64,000 nucleotides of DNA, taken from the NCBI GenBank assembly GCA_018135685.1, contig JAENPR010000660.1, forward strand, positions 124,001 to 188,000. Direction: 5' to 3'. Source of the stretch: Themeda triandra (lineage: Eukaryota; Streptophyta; Magnoliopsida; Poales; Poaceae). Position numbers and translations under genes: made by a program. Shown piece by piece: positions 1 to 9,874 of this stretch (the first letter of the stretch is position 1; each line of letters begins with the position of its first letter). The notes under the pieces are model-generated. The model searched no databases, was not told where the DNA came from, and worked only from the letters and a program-made list of their open reading frames with translations.

Positions 1-1474
1 CCGGCGTCGTGGCTCCCGAAGCAGAGCGAGCAGCGGTCAGCGCGCCAGGAGGTGGCCGCACGTGCGTGCTCGCCGCCTCGGCCCTCTGCTGCGGGGGCTG
101 GATCGGTGCCCCTTGGCGGTCGTGTGCCATAGCAACCTCCCGGTGTCGGGCCACCACCTCCGCCATGGTTGGCTTGATGCTGTCCGCGCTCTTCTGGTTG
201 GGGCAGGTGATGATGAAACCCTCGGGACACCGTCGGATCTGCAGCTTCCCCTGCTGGATCCCGATGGCCGTAGCAACCGCGGCCTGGATGGCGGCGAAAC
301 CCGCGTCAGGGCCGCGCCTGGCGGCGACATCGGCGCCGACGTCAGAGGAAGGCGGGGGCGACGGGGCCGGCCCCTGCGCACCCATGTTCGTCACGCCAGA
401 GCGACGCGGCGGTGATGAGCGGCCCCCGGCACGGCCCGAGCTTCCAGGGTTCGGTCTCCGCTTGGACTTTGGAGCGCGGCCGGCGCCCGTGCCCATCCGC
501 CCGGAGGACGAACACGTCCCGGGAGGCCTAGCGCAGTCACGTGCCCGGTGGCTGAGCCCATGGCAGTTCCAGCACCGGGGCTCCCGCTTGCACGTCGCGA
601 TCTGGTGCCCCGTTGCTGTGCAGTTGAGGCACCGTCCCTCGACGTCCCACCTGCGCCTGCCGGCGGCCGGAGGCTAGCGCGCGTTCCGGGTCGGCCTTGC
701 CGCTGTCGCGCGCGCTGTGGCCATCGGAGGTGGCTTGCGGGGTAACACCTCACGCCAGCCTTCATTGTCTGGAGGGGAAGCCCGGCGGTTGGAGCCGAGC
801 CGTCTGGACGCCGGGAAACGTGGCTCTGGGTCCGGGCCGAGCCTCCGAGGGGCCGGCACGCGGGAGGTGGCCACCGGGCCGAGCCGCCGTCGTGCCGGAG
901 CCCTCGGCTCCGGGGACGGCCCGAGACGTCGGCGCGCGGCGACCCTGGAGGCCGCTGCAGCGGAGCTCTTGGGGGCATTCGACGAGCCGCCAGCCGCCGG
1001 CTTTCGGCGCGCTCGGCGGCGCCGCCCACGTCGGTGCCGCGTCGCGCCCTCGCCGGCGGACGACGTGCACTCCCCTTCCTCCAGGTCCCGCGCCGGGCGG
1101 TCGTGCGCGGCGGGAGAGCTCACCCTGTCCGAGGTCTCCCCGACCTCAAGGACACGGGTTGGCTGGGCTGGGACGAAGAGGTGGCGCGGCATCCCGTATG
1201 CAGGCTCGTCATCGTCGGAGCAGTCGGTGAGGTCGCCGTCCGCCTACCGCATGGTCTTGGGACGGCCCGCGGAGGAGGGGAAGAAGGGATCCGCGAGCGG
1301 GGAGAGGGTGCTGCTGCCTCGCCCTCCCTCCCGGTCAATCCCTGCCATGGCCGCACATGGCCCCTCGGAGTTGGGCGCGTCACTCGGCGGCTCCCTGTCG
1401 CCTGCTCCGTCCTTGGCCGAGGTCTCCCCGACCTCCAGGGCAATGGACGGGCGGCTCGGCATTTCGTCGAGCAC
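1..1474 (-). pseudogene. Broken zinc-knuckle gag/LINE ORF1-like frame
   Basis: One minus-strand frame (codon lowest base congruent to 2 mod 3) stays open from 1474 to the left edge except for two TAG codons, at 1244-1246 and 674-676. Downstream of the second stop it encodes two CCHC zinc knuckles, C-LNC-TATGH-QIATC then CWNCHGLSHRARDC, at about 631-535. Upstream is an Arg/Pro-rich stretch with about four repeats of a RRLGP-containing unit (about 790-960), and a short motif LEVGETS appears twice. Paired CCHC knuckles after a basic Pro-rich region are typical of grass gag-like or L1-type ORF1 proteins, which bind nucleic acid. I infer a decayed retroelement ORF whose reverse transcriptase part would lie left of the window. 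A host zinc-knuckle retrogene is the alternative. Confidence 0.6.
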
Positions 1475-1599
1475 CTGGCGTGCAGGTGCTGCAGGGGTGC
1501 CGCCGGAGGTGGGGGACTGGGGCGGCGGGCCGGCGGCGAGGCCATGGCTGCCCGTTACTCCAATCCGTTATCCTTTAGAAGGAAGAATAATAAGTTAAA

Positions 1600-2560
1600 A
1601 GGTTTGATACAGCTACTGAACAAACAAATGTATTGTATTCAACTCTCTACAGTAATTGAACAGATCATCTACTGCATCCTGCTTATCAATCTCTTGTCCA
1701 GATATTTGATTTAATAGCTGATGTAGTAAAAGCAATCTTGGTCCTCAGCTGCAAAAAAGAAGGAAGCAAAAACCTCGACCTGATGCCAACAGGGGCACAG
1801 GGTTTTCAGAACACAACCATAGTCAGCTGATGAAATATTATCTCTTGGTCATGATATATGAAGAATAGCATCATATATCAAATTCCAATTAAATTGCAGA
1901 GATAGCAGATAGAGTGAACAAGTGAAGGGATGTACATACTACTTTTTCATATGCAAGTGAAGGGAGCCAACACAATATTCTTTTTCATATTCTCGCGCAC
2001 TTATGAGATCACAAGTTCAGAATAATATCACAAGCAGCTGCAGAGGCACAGACCAAAGGAACAGTTATTAAAAATGACACTAAATCTTGAGTGATGGTCC
2101 CAAATATAACTAAGGGTAAAGGGCACACACACATCGTTGTTGGTTTACATTCTCTAGCTTGTCTCATCATATAAAGCATACATCTAGACATGCTCAGCCA
2201 ATAGAAAAGAATGCCCTTGCTTGACCTCATTTTAGGACATAATAACAAAAAAACACAAAATAGAGATCTGTTCCAGAATATGAGAAATGAAACACCGTTT
2301 ACCTTTAGCTAAATCCACTTGTAGTTCACTGCGTTAGCTCATGCAACCTATATTCAGCTTTGCAGCTCATACATGGATAACTGACACGAGCTGTTCTTGG
2401 ATAGTATGATTTTTGTGAAGAGTAGTTAAGAGTTACCATCTGAAATGGTTCAGGCTTCTATATTTCAGAGAAGTATATCATAAGCAGAACAATTCTCTGA
2501 ATATCTGAATCTCTAAACATGTGGAATATCTAAATATGAATCCAATGCAAATATTAGTTA
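1600..2560. other. AT-rich spacer, no gene seen
   Basis: No frame in this stretch shows a recognisable domain or coding bias. It is AT-rich sequence between the GC-rich zinc-knuckle frame and the GC-rich block at 2.6 kb. Confidence 0.6.
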
Positions 2561-2593
2561 CCTACAGAAAAAGATGATGAAACAATATTCTAT

Positions 2594-2866
2594 TCAGCGA
2601 TGTGAGAGATGTATGCTTTTCAATGTGCGCTCGGTGTCCTGCGCCGTGACGAGGACGGCGACGTCGGAGCAGGCAAGCAGCAAGGCAGTCTCCTCGTCGT
2701 CGAAGCGTGCACGTCGGGGGTCCTCGTGTTGCTGCCGTTGCAGACTGGTACACGTCGACATCAGGGGCGGCTGGGCCGCGTCGGGGTCGTCCTGCCACTG
2801 CGGTCTCCTCGTCCCGCGCGGCGGTGCGCCGAGGCAGGCGGCAAGGACGGCGAGGGCGAGCTGCAC
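2594..2866 (-). CDS. Possible small ORF, unknown
   Basis: A 90-codon minus-strand frame in a GC-rich island contains a locally protein-like stretch (FDDEETALLLACSDVAVLV) near its C-terminus and ends at the GC/AT boundary. I do not recognise it. The sequence upstream (2870-3130) is repeat-rich and could be a 5' untranslated region, but it may equally be a captured fragment. No splice signals or promoter could be fixed, so treat it as a candidate only. Confidence 0.2.
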   Translation of the reverse strand: MQLALAVLAACLGAPPRGTRRPQWQDDPDAAQPPLMSTCTSLQRQQHEDPRRARFDDEETALLLACSDVAVLVTAQDTERTLKSIHLSHR

Positions 2867-3130
2867 GCGAGGGCGGACGACGGTTCCCGGGCGAGCTGCA
2901 GGCGTGGGCGGAGCGGGCGGACGGCGGTTTGTGGAGGGCGACGGTGACGGCGAGCTGCAGAGCTAGGCGGACGGGCGGTTGGCGAGGGCGAGCTACGGCG
3001 GTTCGGGGAGGGCGAGACGGCGACGGCGAGCTGCATGCAGAGCTGGGCGGACGGGCAGTTCGCGAGTGCGAGAGCGAACTGCAGTACTGGGCGAGGCGGA
3101 CGGTGGTTCAGCGGAGGGCGAGTGCGGGCG
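2840..3130. repeat. GC-rich imperfect tandem repeats
   Basis: Units combining a GCGGACGG(C/G)GGTT-like stretch with GGCGAGCTGCA recur irregularly at about 50-70 bp spacing. The repeats make all six frames look open, so long ORFs here carry little weight. Confidence 0.5.
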
Positions 3131-3141
3131 CTGTGGGGTGA

Positions 3142-3564
3142 GAGCAACTCCAACACTACCCTATATGCACTTGGCAAATCCTAATTTTTGGCAAAACATG
3201 GAAAAAGCTCCTCCAACACTACCCTATATGCACTTGGCAAAATAGGATGCTTGGCAAAAAGAGGGCCAACTGGCTCAAATTTGAGCGCGTGGGGAGCGCT
3301 TGGCATCCTTGCCAAGCCGCGCCGACATGTGGGCCCTCGTCCCGAGCTGCCGGGCCGCCGCCCGCGCTGCCGCCCCGCGCCGGACCGCCGCCCCACGCCG
3401 GACTGCGCGCCACCCCGCGCCGGACTGCTCCGGTGGAAGAAGATAAGGTTGCAACTTTAGGGTAGTGTTGGAGAAGCCTCTTTTTTTCACTTGGCATTTG
3501 AGTTTTACACTTGGCAAAATCAGAGATTTGCCAAGTAAAGTATGGGGTAGTGTTGGAGTTGCTC
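3142..3564. mobile_element. Tourist/Harbinger-like MITE
   Basis: The ends are near-perfect inverted repeats: GAGCAACTCCAACACTACCC at the left and its complement at the right. They are flanked by a 3-bp direct repeat TGA at 3139-3141 and 3565-3567. An internal unit (CAACACTACCCTATATGCAC followed by TTGGCAAA) occurs twice, at about 3150 and 3214. A 3-bp TNA target duplication fits PIF/Harbinger. The 423 bp carry no transposase, so the element is non-autonomous. Confidence 0.7.
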
Positions 3565-3646
3565 TGAGCGAGGTTAATCGCCCGGGGGATTATCACGCGG
3601 GTAAGCGAGGTTAAGAGCCGGGTTAACTATTTAATTTGAGGCTATC

Positions 3647-4535
3647 GGGAACTGCTCCGGTACTCCCTTCTTAATTTCTGACACGAATCTTAAAGCAACC
3701 CACTATTTAATTAATTATTTTTGTAGTTAATTCTCGCCTGGGTTTTATGTTGGCCCGGTCATGCCCGTGCTCAGCCCAAACCCGCCCCATGTTCGATTCG
3801 ATTCCATCCCCTTCCTTACCCCTCCCCCGTGTTCGTCTCCAGCACATCTGTGGGGACCGAGAGCTTCGACACAACACAAAGCTGAGAGCCGCGGCGGCTG
3901 CTCACCGGCAGCAGCGGAGCCATGGAGCTGACCAAGGACGGTGAGGAAGGCCGGCGTGAGGAGCCCATCAAGATGATAGCGGTGGTGTTCAAAGACTGCA
4001 GCAGCGGCCAGCTGCGGGCCACTGATGCCCCCGAGCTCACTACTGCTACAGTTGTATCACATAAAAAACAATTTTTTTTGAAGAGCATAAAAAAACAATT
4101 TTACTATGGCATCTTTGATCATTTTGATCGATCAACCGGGCTCTGGCCATCACAGACATTGAAACTAATCTAGTACGCACATGCTTTGACCTTCACCAGG
4201 AGTATCTAAGGCCTATGTTCAGGTGTGTATGTGTATGTTTGCTAGCCAGTCCATTCCAGATTGATCATTACTGATGTCTCCTCACACGACGCTGGATATG
4301 GACGGGATGAAGGAAGGGGATCGTATCTGGGAGAGGTCACGAATAAAGCGGATCGGGGCAAGGAGCAGCCACTGTGGATCCGATGGATCATGGGGACGGG
4401 TTTGGGCTGGACATGGGAAGGGTCGGGCCAACTAGAAACCCAGATGAGAAACAATTACGAAAATAATTAATTAAATGGTGGGCTGCTTTAAGATTTGTGC
4501 CATAAATTTAAAAGAGGAGTACCGGAGCAATTCCT
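3647..4535. mobile_element. Mutator-like element (possible Pack-MULE)
   Basis: Left end GGGAACTGCTCCGGTACTCC matches the complement of the right end (AGGAATTGCTCCGGTACTCC). The inverted similarity continues inward for roughly 160 bp, past a shared TTAATTATTTT block and a CAGCCCAAACC block. Flanking 9-mers are GAGGCTATC (3638-3646) and GAGGCTATA (4536-4544), a target duplication with one mismatch. Long TIRs plus 9-bp duplication identify a Mutator-like element. No MURA transposase fits in 889 bp, so it is non-autonomous. The interior holds a gene-like first exon. Confidence 0.75.
3922..4050 (+). pseudogene. Gene-like exon inside the MULE
   Basis: An ATG in good context (AGCCATGG) opens a frame starting MELTKDGEEGRREEP, GC-rich until about 4040, where it passes abruptly into A/T-rich sequence. 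Upstream is a CT-rich stretch resembling a plant 5' untranslated region. I do not recognise the protein. It sits inside the MULE TIRs, so I infer a captured first exon. It could instead be part of a very long TIR-internal region. Confidence 0.35.
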
Positions 4536-4605
4536 GAGGCTATATCCGTTTGAGCGAGCGAGCGAGGTTAATCGCCGGCGGGGTTATCACGCGGGTATCA
4601 ACGCT

Positions 4606-5350
4606 AGTAGGCGTGGAAGCAATTTTCCACTGTTCTCTTGTTGAAACTATGTAATCGGACCAATGGTGCTACCAATAGGTAGCTATGATTCCTTAGCTGA
4701 TTGTGTATATTCTGCTATTTGTATTTGCAGGTCCTAAAACGTTCTGGTGAGCTTACCTTGCTACTATATTGTATATATTACTAGATAATTAACTTGTTCA
4801 ATTCACTGGGTCAAAATTCTTTCAAATGATAATTAAGAACTGTGTTATGCCTTTAAGGTCAAATCTGTACCATTCAGCAGTATACAAATATTAGGCAGTG
4901 TGGATAAATATCTGAACCATATTAGGCTTGTTGTAACTAAGGCATAATAATAAAATCTTGTTATTTAGGCTTGAGTCTTTATGCAGCACCTGATTGCTTT
5001 AAGGACTTGCGACACATACAGACACACATATTTTAAAAGCAGATTTGGCATCTAAATTAGGCATGCAAAAAACCACCAGAAAGGCATGTGAATCCATAGA
5101 TTTTTCAGAAACCCTGCTATGTGAATCCAAAAATGTTCCAGAAACCCTTCTCTGTGAATCCATTGTGAGTGATCTTGTTGACTTCATGTTGCTGCTTTTT
5201 GTAGATGCAAGAGACTTCTCCACAGAAGCAGAGCTTGTATCTTCAAACGGTTTCTGAAGCTCAAACAAAAAATGATCTCTCTTTTGCTTTCCAAAATGTT
5301 GTAGGTACATATGGAGCAGAACAGTGATCTGTCAAATTATCTTAGTGTGG
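4606..5350. other. Spacer, no gene seen
   Basis: AT-rich sequence with only short frames. A near-repeat of GAAACCCT(G/T)CTxTGTGAATCCA occurs at about 5110 and 5148. Earlier exons of the pseudogene that follows may have stood here, but I cannot identify them. Confidence 0.5.
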
Positions 5351-5351
5351 C

Positions 5352-5915
5352 GTGTGGAAATTATTCCGTCAGGACCTCTTCACCACCATCCATCAAGAAC
5401 GTGGGCAAGCCCATGGTGCATTGCAAGTGGTGCGTGTTCTGAAAATTTTGCAATGCATAGTTAGTTTGATGTTGTCTGATGTGAACCTACAAATGCCCAA
5501 TATTGTGTGCATTTTGCAGATTTCAGTTGAGTTTCAGGTGCCTTCCCCACTGGTGCCAACCAGGGAAAGCATTTTGTGAGGTACTGTAAGGAGAACGTTG
5601 AAACATGGGCTATCGTCGACGTCTTACTGGACAGCCTGCGGTTGAAACATGGGCTATCGTCGACGTCTTACTGGACAGCCTGCGCCCCAGCTCAGTCTTC
5701 GGTGCAGGCCATCAGGATGTCTGATCCAGGAAATGCCTAATGGCTACTGAAAGTTCTGTAGCCTGTACATGATTGAATTTTTCAGTTCGCACACATTCTC
5801 AGTAGTTGATGGTTCAGATCCTTATGCGATGAATCAGCTGCTGCAGTGATCACTAGCATGGAGGGGAGGAAGAAGAGCATTCTGAAGCTAGCTGAGAGGA
5901 TGGTGATGCAAGAAT
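5352..5915 (+). pseudogene. HD-ZIP class IV START-domain pseudogene
   Basis: Across three frames, in the right order, are START-domain motifs of GLABRA2-type HD-ZIP IV transcription factors: GALQVV (about 5420), EFQVPSPLVPTRE (about 5531-5570), YCKENVETWAIVDVLLDSLR (about 5583-5640), CRPSGCLIQEMPNGY (about 5706-5750), and EGRKKSILKLAERMV (about 5860-5905). A TTTTGCAG-like acceptor precedes the second block. Frameshifts, stops and a 44-bp tandem duplication break the reading frame. No homeobox or leucine zipper is visible nearby. Intact relatives control epidermal cell identity; this copy cannot encode a full protein. Confidence 0.8.
5597..5684 (+). repeat. Perfect 44-bp tandem duplication
   Basis: Two adjacent identical 44-bp units (5597-5640 and 5641-5684), each starting GTTGAAACATGGGCTATCG. 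They lie inside the START coding block and, 44 not being a multiple of three, shift its frame. Complete identity suggests the duplication is recent. Confidence 0.9.
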
Positions 5916-6247
5916 ATATGAACCAATAGCCTATGATGGAAATACTTCTGCAAGTCATTAGTTCCTGTACTGTTTGTCAGGGCATAAATTGTTTGTCCTG
6001 AAAATTTCAGAAGAAGTTGAGGAAAGATTAAGTCACCATAATGAACTTAAAAGGTGAAGAGTAGTTTTTGATTATATGATTGTGTCTGTGTCAGCTCCAA
6101 TCACACATGAGATTTGAACATTTGGTGCTATCATATCTTGCCCATAATCCATGCATAAATTAATTCCATAATTTTTCCCCGTGTGCTCGAAAATTTGGCA
6201 GTGCTAAATTCCTTGGGGTAGAGTCAAATGTGTGGATTTTATGATAA
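5916..6247. other. Spacer between pseudogene and Helitron
   Basis: No coding signal seen. It ends at the A/T dinucleotide where the Helitron inserted. Confidence 0.5.
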
Positions 6248-8836
6248 CTAGGATCATACCCGTGCGTTGCAACGGGAATATATGATTCTTAAAAAAAATC
6301 ATGATAATTCAAATTTCAGCTCGGGGACAAAATATTGCACCCATCTTTGTCATGGCTGCTAGGCCTAGACATTTTGGTAAAAAATCATGACAGTTCAAAT
6401 TTAAGCACGAGGACAGGGATCACATGCCTCTTCGTCGTGCTTGGTAAACCTGTACATTTTATGTTGTTCGATGAATCTTGAATTCTTGATCAAAGTATTA
6501 GTGGCCCTTGCATTGCAACAGGTTCCCAAAATTTTTTGTATCAATAAGATGGGCACAGAAAACATGAACATAAGCATTCTACTCTGCCAAGTACATACAA
6601 CATGGCTGCTATGTTTCCAATGACTCAGCCACCGCTTCTACAAATGTGCAATCACTGATAAGAAAAATCAAGATTTGTAAATATATATGATGCACTGACT
6701 AAAACATAGAAACCTCTTCTCACTGACATGCTACTACTTCTACTTCAAAAATTGTTCTTCATATGACATCTCTCCCAAGATTGTAGAACTCAAGCTTGAC
6801 ATTGATCTTAGAAGATTCATCAGGATACCAGAAAATATGCAGTAAACATCCCAACAATTCTTCCAACTGGGAGCAGTGTTTTAGCATAAGACATCAGAAC
6901 AAACACTGTTTGGTATAACGCCGAAAAAGAAAAAGATCTGTGCAAGCAATGCAGAAGAAAACAAAACTACAATACACTGACACCAGTCTATTAAACTGTA
7001 TGTTTTGAATACACTCGCCGAATTGGCACATACATAATAATGCATATCTGAATCATTATCAGACAACTTATTTTAAGGGCTTTGGCGCAAAATTTCTATA
7101 GACTAAACCACATGCATATTGGATTGGGTACTGAACATTGGTCATGGTTTGCATCCATTGCGGTCTCTGGATCTTGCACAGGTTTTGACGGGGAAGATAA
7201 GCAACAATGTCAAGCACTTGCCTACATGAAAGAGCACTTCAAATCTTGATTTTCTATATGGCTTAGATAGATCAGAATCACCAATCTATTCCCTATCAGC
7301 ATATGATTTAATTGTGGCATGCTTTATTAACCCCAGTTAATAGTACATGTCAGTGAGGGTCGTGAAAACAATTACATTATTCTAAAATCCAATCCTATAA
7401 ACCATATAATGGTTTGAGTGCTCCGCCTCACAAAGCCAAAGCACGAACTTTATATTAGCACAAATAACACCATTTTGCATAGACGCTGCAAAGGGCCTGA
7501 CAACTTCTAGTATTATGAGGCTACTTAAATAGCTAGATATCAGCACATTGCAAGGTTCTGGTTTCCAAGTTGAAAATGCTCCCAAGAGCTGGACAACACC
7601 GTCTATTTAATAGATTGCCAGCATCGAAGTGTATCGTCCATCAGTTGGTTGATTAATCATTGAAAAGCATCACTGAAATTCCAGATTAAAAAAGAAATAG
7701 CGTCTATTATCTCTGTGCGCAAGGGATCAACAAATGATGACAAGCACGAAATATAGATTAATCAGTCCTAATCGTCTGAAAAATAAATGCTTTGGCATGC
7801 TGCTGAAGAGAATCACAGTAATTGTTTTTTTTTTCTGAAAACAAAGTTCGCAATAAATACAGTAGCAATTTCATCTACGTGACTGTCATTAGAACCAGAA
7901 TGGCAGAATCTCAAACAAGGTCACAAATGTAGTGGAGATGCTTACTTGCAGTTGCAGTAGTTATTGACATTGCCACCGGCCATGATGAACTGAGGTAGAG
8001 GCCGGGGTGCTCCACCATTTGCATTGGTCCGTGCCACCATGACACAGCGCAACCAGAACTGACACAGCTAGCAGCCTCTCCTCCTATTCACGCAAATGGA
8101 GCAGGATAAGAATCCCTTGAGGATTTCCAACTCACGTCATTTCAAGCGGACATATCATCAAACACCCTGAAGACGTCTCGTGGCAGCTCCAGTAGGTGTA
8201 CAAGCCAAACAACCCCAGTTGGCTCACATGACTCGCGGACGTGGATGGGATGCGCGTGCCATGGGGGCGCGATAGAGTGGAGGGCGTGGGTAGTCCAGCG
8301 GCGTTGTAGCGGTGGGAGGACGTCTGGTTGTTCGTTGATCACCATGTCTCGGCAGCGCGTTTGCCGCCGGGCGTCGGCCTCGTCGTCCGAGGCGGTGATA
8401 CTGGACGTCGACGACGCGCCGAGATGACCCAAAGTCGGGGCAGAGCGGGCGGTGCCGTGGAGCGCCAGATCCGCGACTCCGCAAGATGGCTGGGGCAGGG
8501 GCAGGGGATGCGCGACGACGTGGCTGGGGTGGGAGGATGCGGACGCGGAGCTTGTGCGCAAGCTGGTGGCCGGCGGCGTTGGCGCTCCGGCTTTGGATTC
8601 GTCGGAGTCGCCGAGCGGCGCGCGAGGGTGGAGCGAGAGTGCTGCTCGTCAATTCTTTTTTTTTTTTTTTGTGCTGCTCGTCAGATTGGGTGCCGGACGG
8701 TTGCGAAACGATGCCAGGCGAAGTGTAGCAGGGCCCACATGTCGGCGCGGTAAAAATATAGCAGCAGCCTGTGATGGTGGCCGGCTTCACCACGTCGGTG
8801 GTAGACGGGTCCTTTTCCCTTTTGTTATAGTAGAGA
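6248..8836 (-). mobile_element. Non-autonomous Helitron
   Basis: Read on the minus strand, the 5' end is TCTCTACTATAACAAAAGGG after a host A. The 3' end is a GC hairpin (CCCGT...ACGGG, at 6259-6276), seven bases, then CTAG, followed by host T. This is the rolling-circle Helitron layout: 5' TC, 3' hairpin plus CTRR, insertion between A and T, no target duplication. No Rep/helicase coding region is present, so it depends on another element. The interior has exon-like pieces and a GC-rich region (8150-8700) that resembles a captured promoter and first exon. Confidence 0.65.
7946..8040 (-). pseudogene. Captured exon-like segment in Helitron
   Basis: On the minus strand an ATG opens a frame (MVARTNANGGAPRPLPQF...) running 31 codons to a good splice donor, AA|GTAAGC at 7945. 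The last codons give NNYCNC. A CxC ending suggests a Cys-rich family such as the CXC/tesmin type, but this is a guess. A second exon-like piece follows at about 7210-7130 (QVLDIVAYLPRQ). Gene-fragment capture is well known for Helitrons. Confidence 0.3.
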
Positions 8837-9833
8837 TTGCAAAGCAGAGCAGCAGCCTGAACTTAACCATGTCCTTGCTGACATGCACGCAGTCCATGCC
8901 AAACATCAGGGTAGCCAAATTCGTTCACTGAACTTTGAAAAGGAATATCTGAATTTTATGCCTGAACATTGTGCTGACATTTGTGACAAAATAACAGTGG
9001 CTTTTGTATTACATATATAATATATAATCATTTTCCCTACATGAGTATTTTAGGTGTTGTTTGGATAGGTTTCTGAGCTAAAATCCTCAAAATCTTCCCA
9101 CATTTAAACACTTCATTAGCAAAGTGGCTATGGTGTGCTACTATACAAATCTTCAACTTATTACTACTATTATGTTGTTATATTGATCGTTTGATCACAG
9201 GTGCTCTAGCATTAATATTGAGGCATAGTATTGGTGTACTTGAGCCTGGAGACTATCTTGCTGGGTTCATCACCCAAAGTATAACAACACTTCCTTTATT
9301 CACATGTGGTTATTTATTTCCCACTGTATGTAATTGACACTTGGGGTAATATTCTCGGTGACAGACTTGGTTTGTACCTTTCAGGTATTAAACCAAGATG
9401 AGACACTCTCTTTTTTGCAGTTTGGTATTTGGTATTATAAAGTTTCCGTTATGATGCTAATGGCTTATTTATCTTACTTACCAAAGAGTGGTTGTAAAAG
9501 CAAGAATGGATGGATATGCTATATCATAGGAATACAATAAGCAGCATCGGTTGGCACACAAAGAAGCAAAACTGAGAGCATGCAACGGACTTCAATCTGT
9601 CAAGGAGGTGAGGAGATGATGTACCATGTATGATTAGTGGACGGCCAGCCAAACAAAAATTAGTATAACTATATGTAATGACTGATATTTCGAGATGTGG
9701 CTTGATATAACCATTAATGACTTAGTGTGTCCAATCTATATATGTATAGATTTTGTCATTGTGAACCACACTCTGAACATCTTTTTTTAATGGTACAAAA
9801 TACATTTAATTACAATGGTTATAAGTTTTTTTT
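8837..9833. other. Spacer, no gene seen
   Basis: AT-rich, with no domain-like frame. Local transposon-like words occur (GTTGTTTGGATAGG at about 9056) without definable ends. Confidence 0.45.
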
Positions 9834-9862
9834 CCCGTTGCAACGCACGGGCATTAATCTAG
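9834..9862 (+). mobile_element. Helitron 3' terminus, plus strand
   Basis: Hairpin CCCGTTGCAACGCACGGG (9834-9851), seven bases, then CTAG and T. It is the same terminal module as the minus-strand Helitron that ends at 6248. I could not find a matching 5' TC end on the plus strand, so the extent is unknown. Confidence 0.5.
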
Positions 9863-9874
9863 TATAATAAATAA

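Larger units (their letters stand above)
3568..4605. repeat. Direct repeat flanking the MULE
   Basis: The sequence GCGAGGTTAATCGCC, followed shortly by TTATCACGCGGGTA, occurs just left of the MULE (3568-3602) and again just right of it (about 4560-4598). The repeat lies outside the terminal inverted repeats and the 9-bp target duplication, so it predates the insertion or reflects a separate local duplication. Confidence 0.6.

Noticed and set aside
5045..5257. 70-codon plus frame as the 5' part of the HD-ZIP pseudogene
   Set aside because: No homeobox, zipper or START motif is visible, and a repeated ETLLCES word suggests non-coding origin.
8224..8793. 189-codon minus-strand frame
   Set aside because: High GC and Arg/Pro/Ala content in all frames; resembles promoter and leader sequence captured by the Helitron rather than a protein.
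6248..9862. A single element with terminal inverted repeats CTAG...CCCGTGCGTTGCAACGGG
   Set aside because: A Helitron-type 5' end (TCTCTACTATAAC) at 8836 and A/T insertion fit two opposed Helitron 3' ends better; no target duplication flanks the pair.
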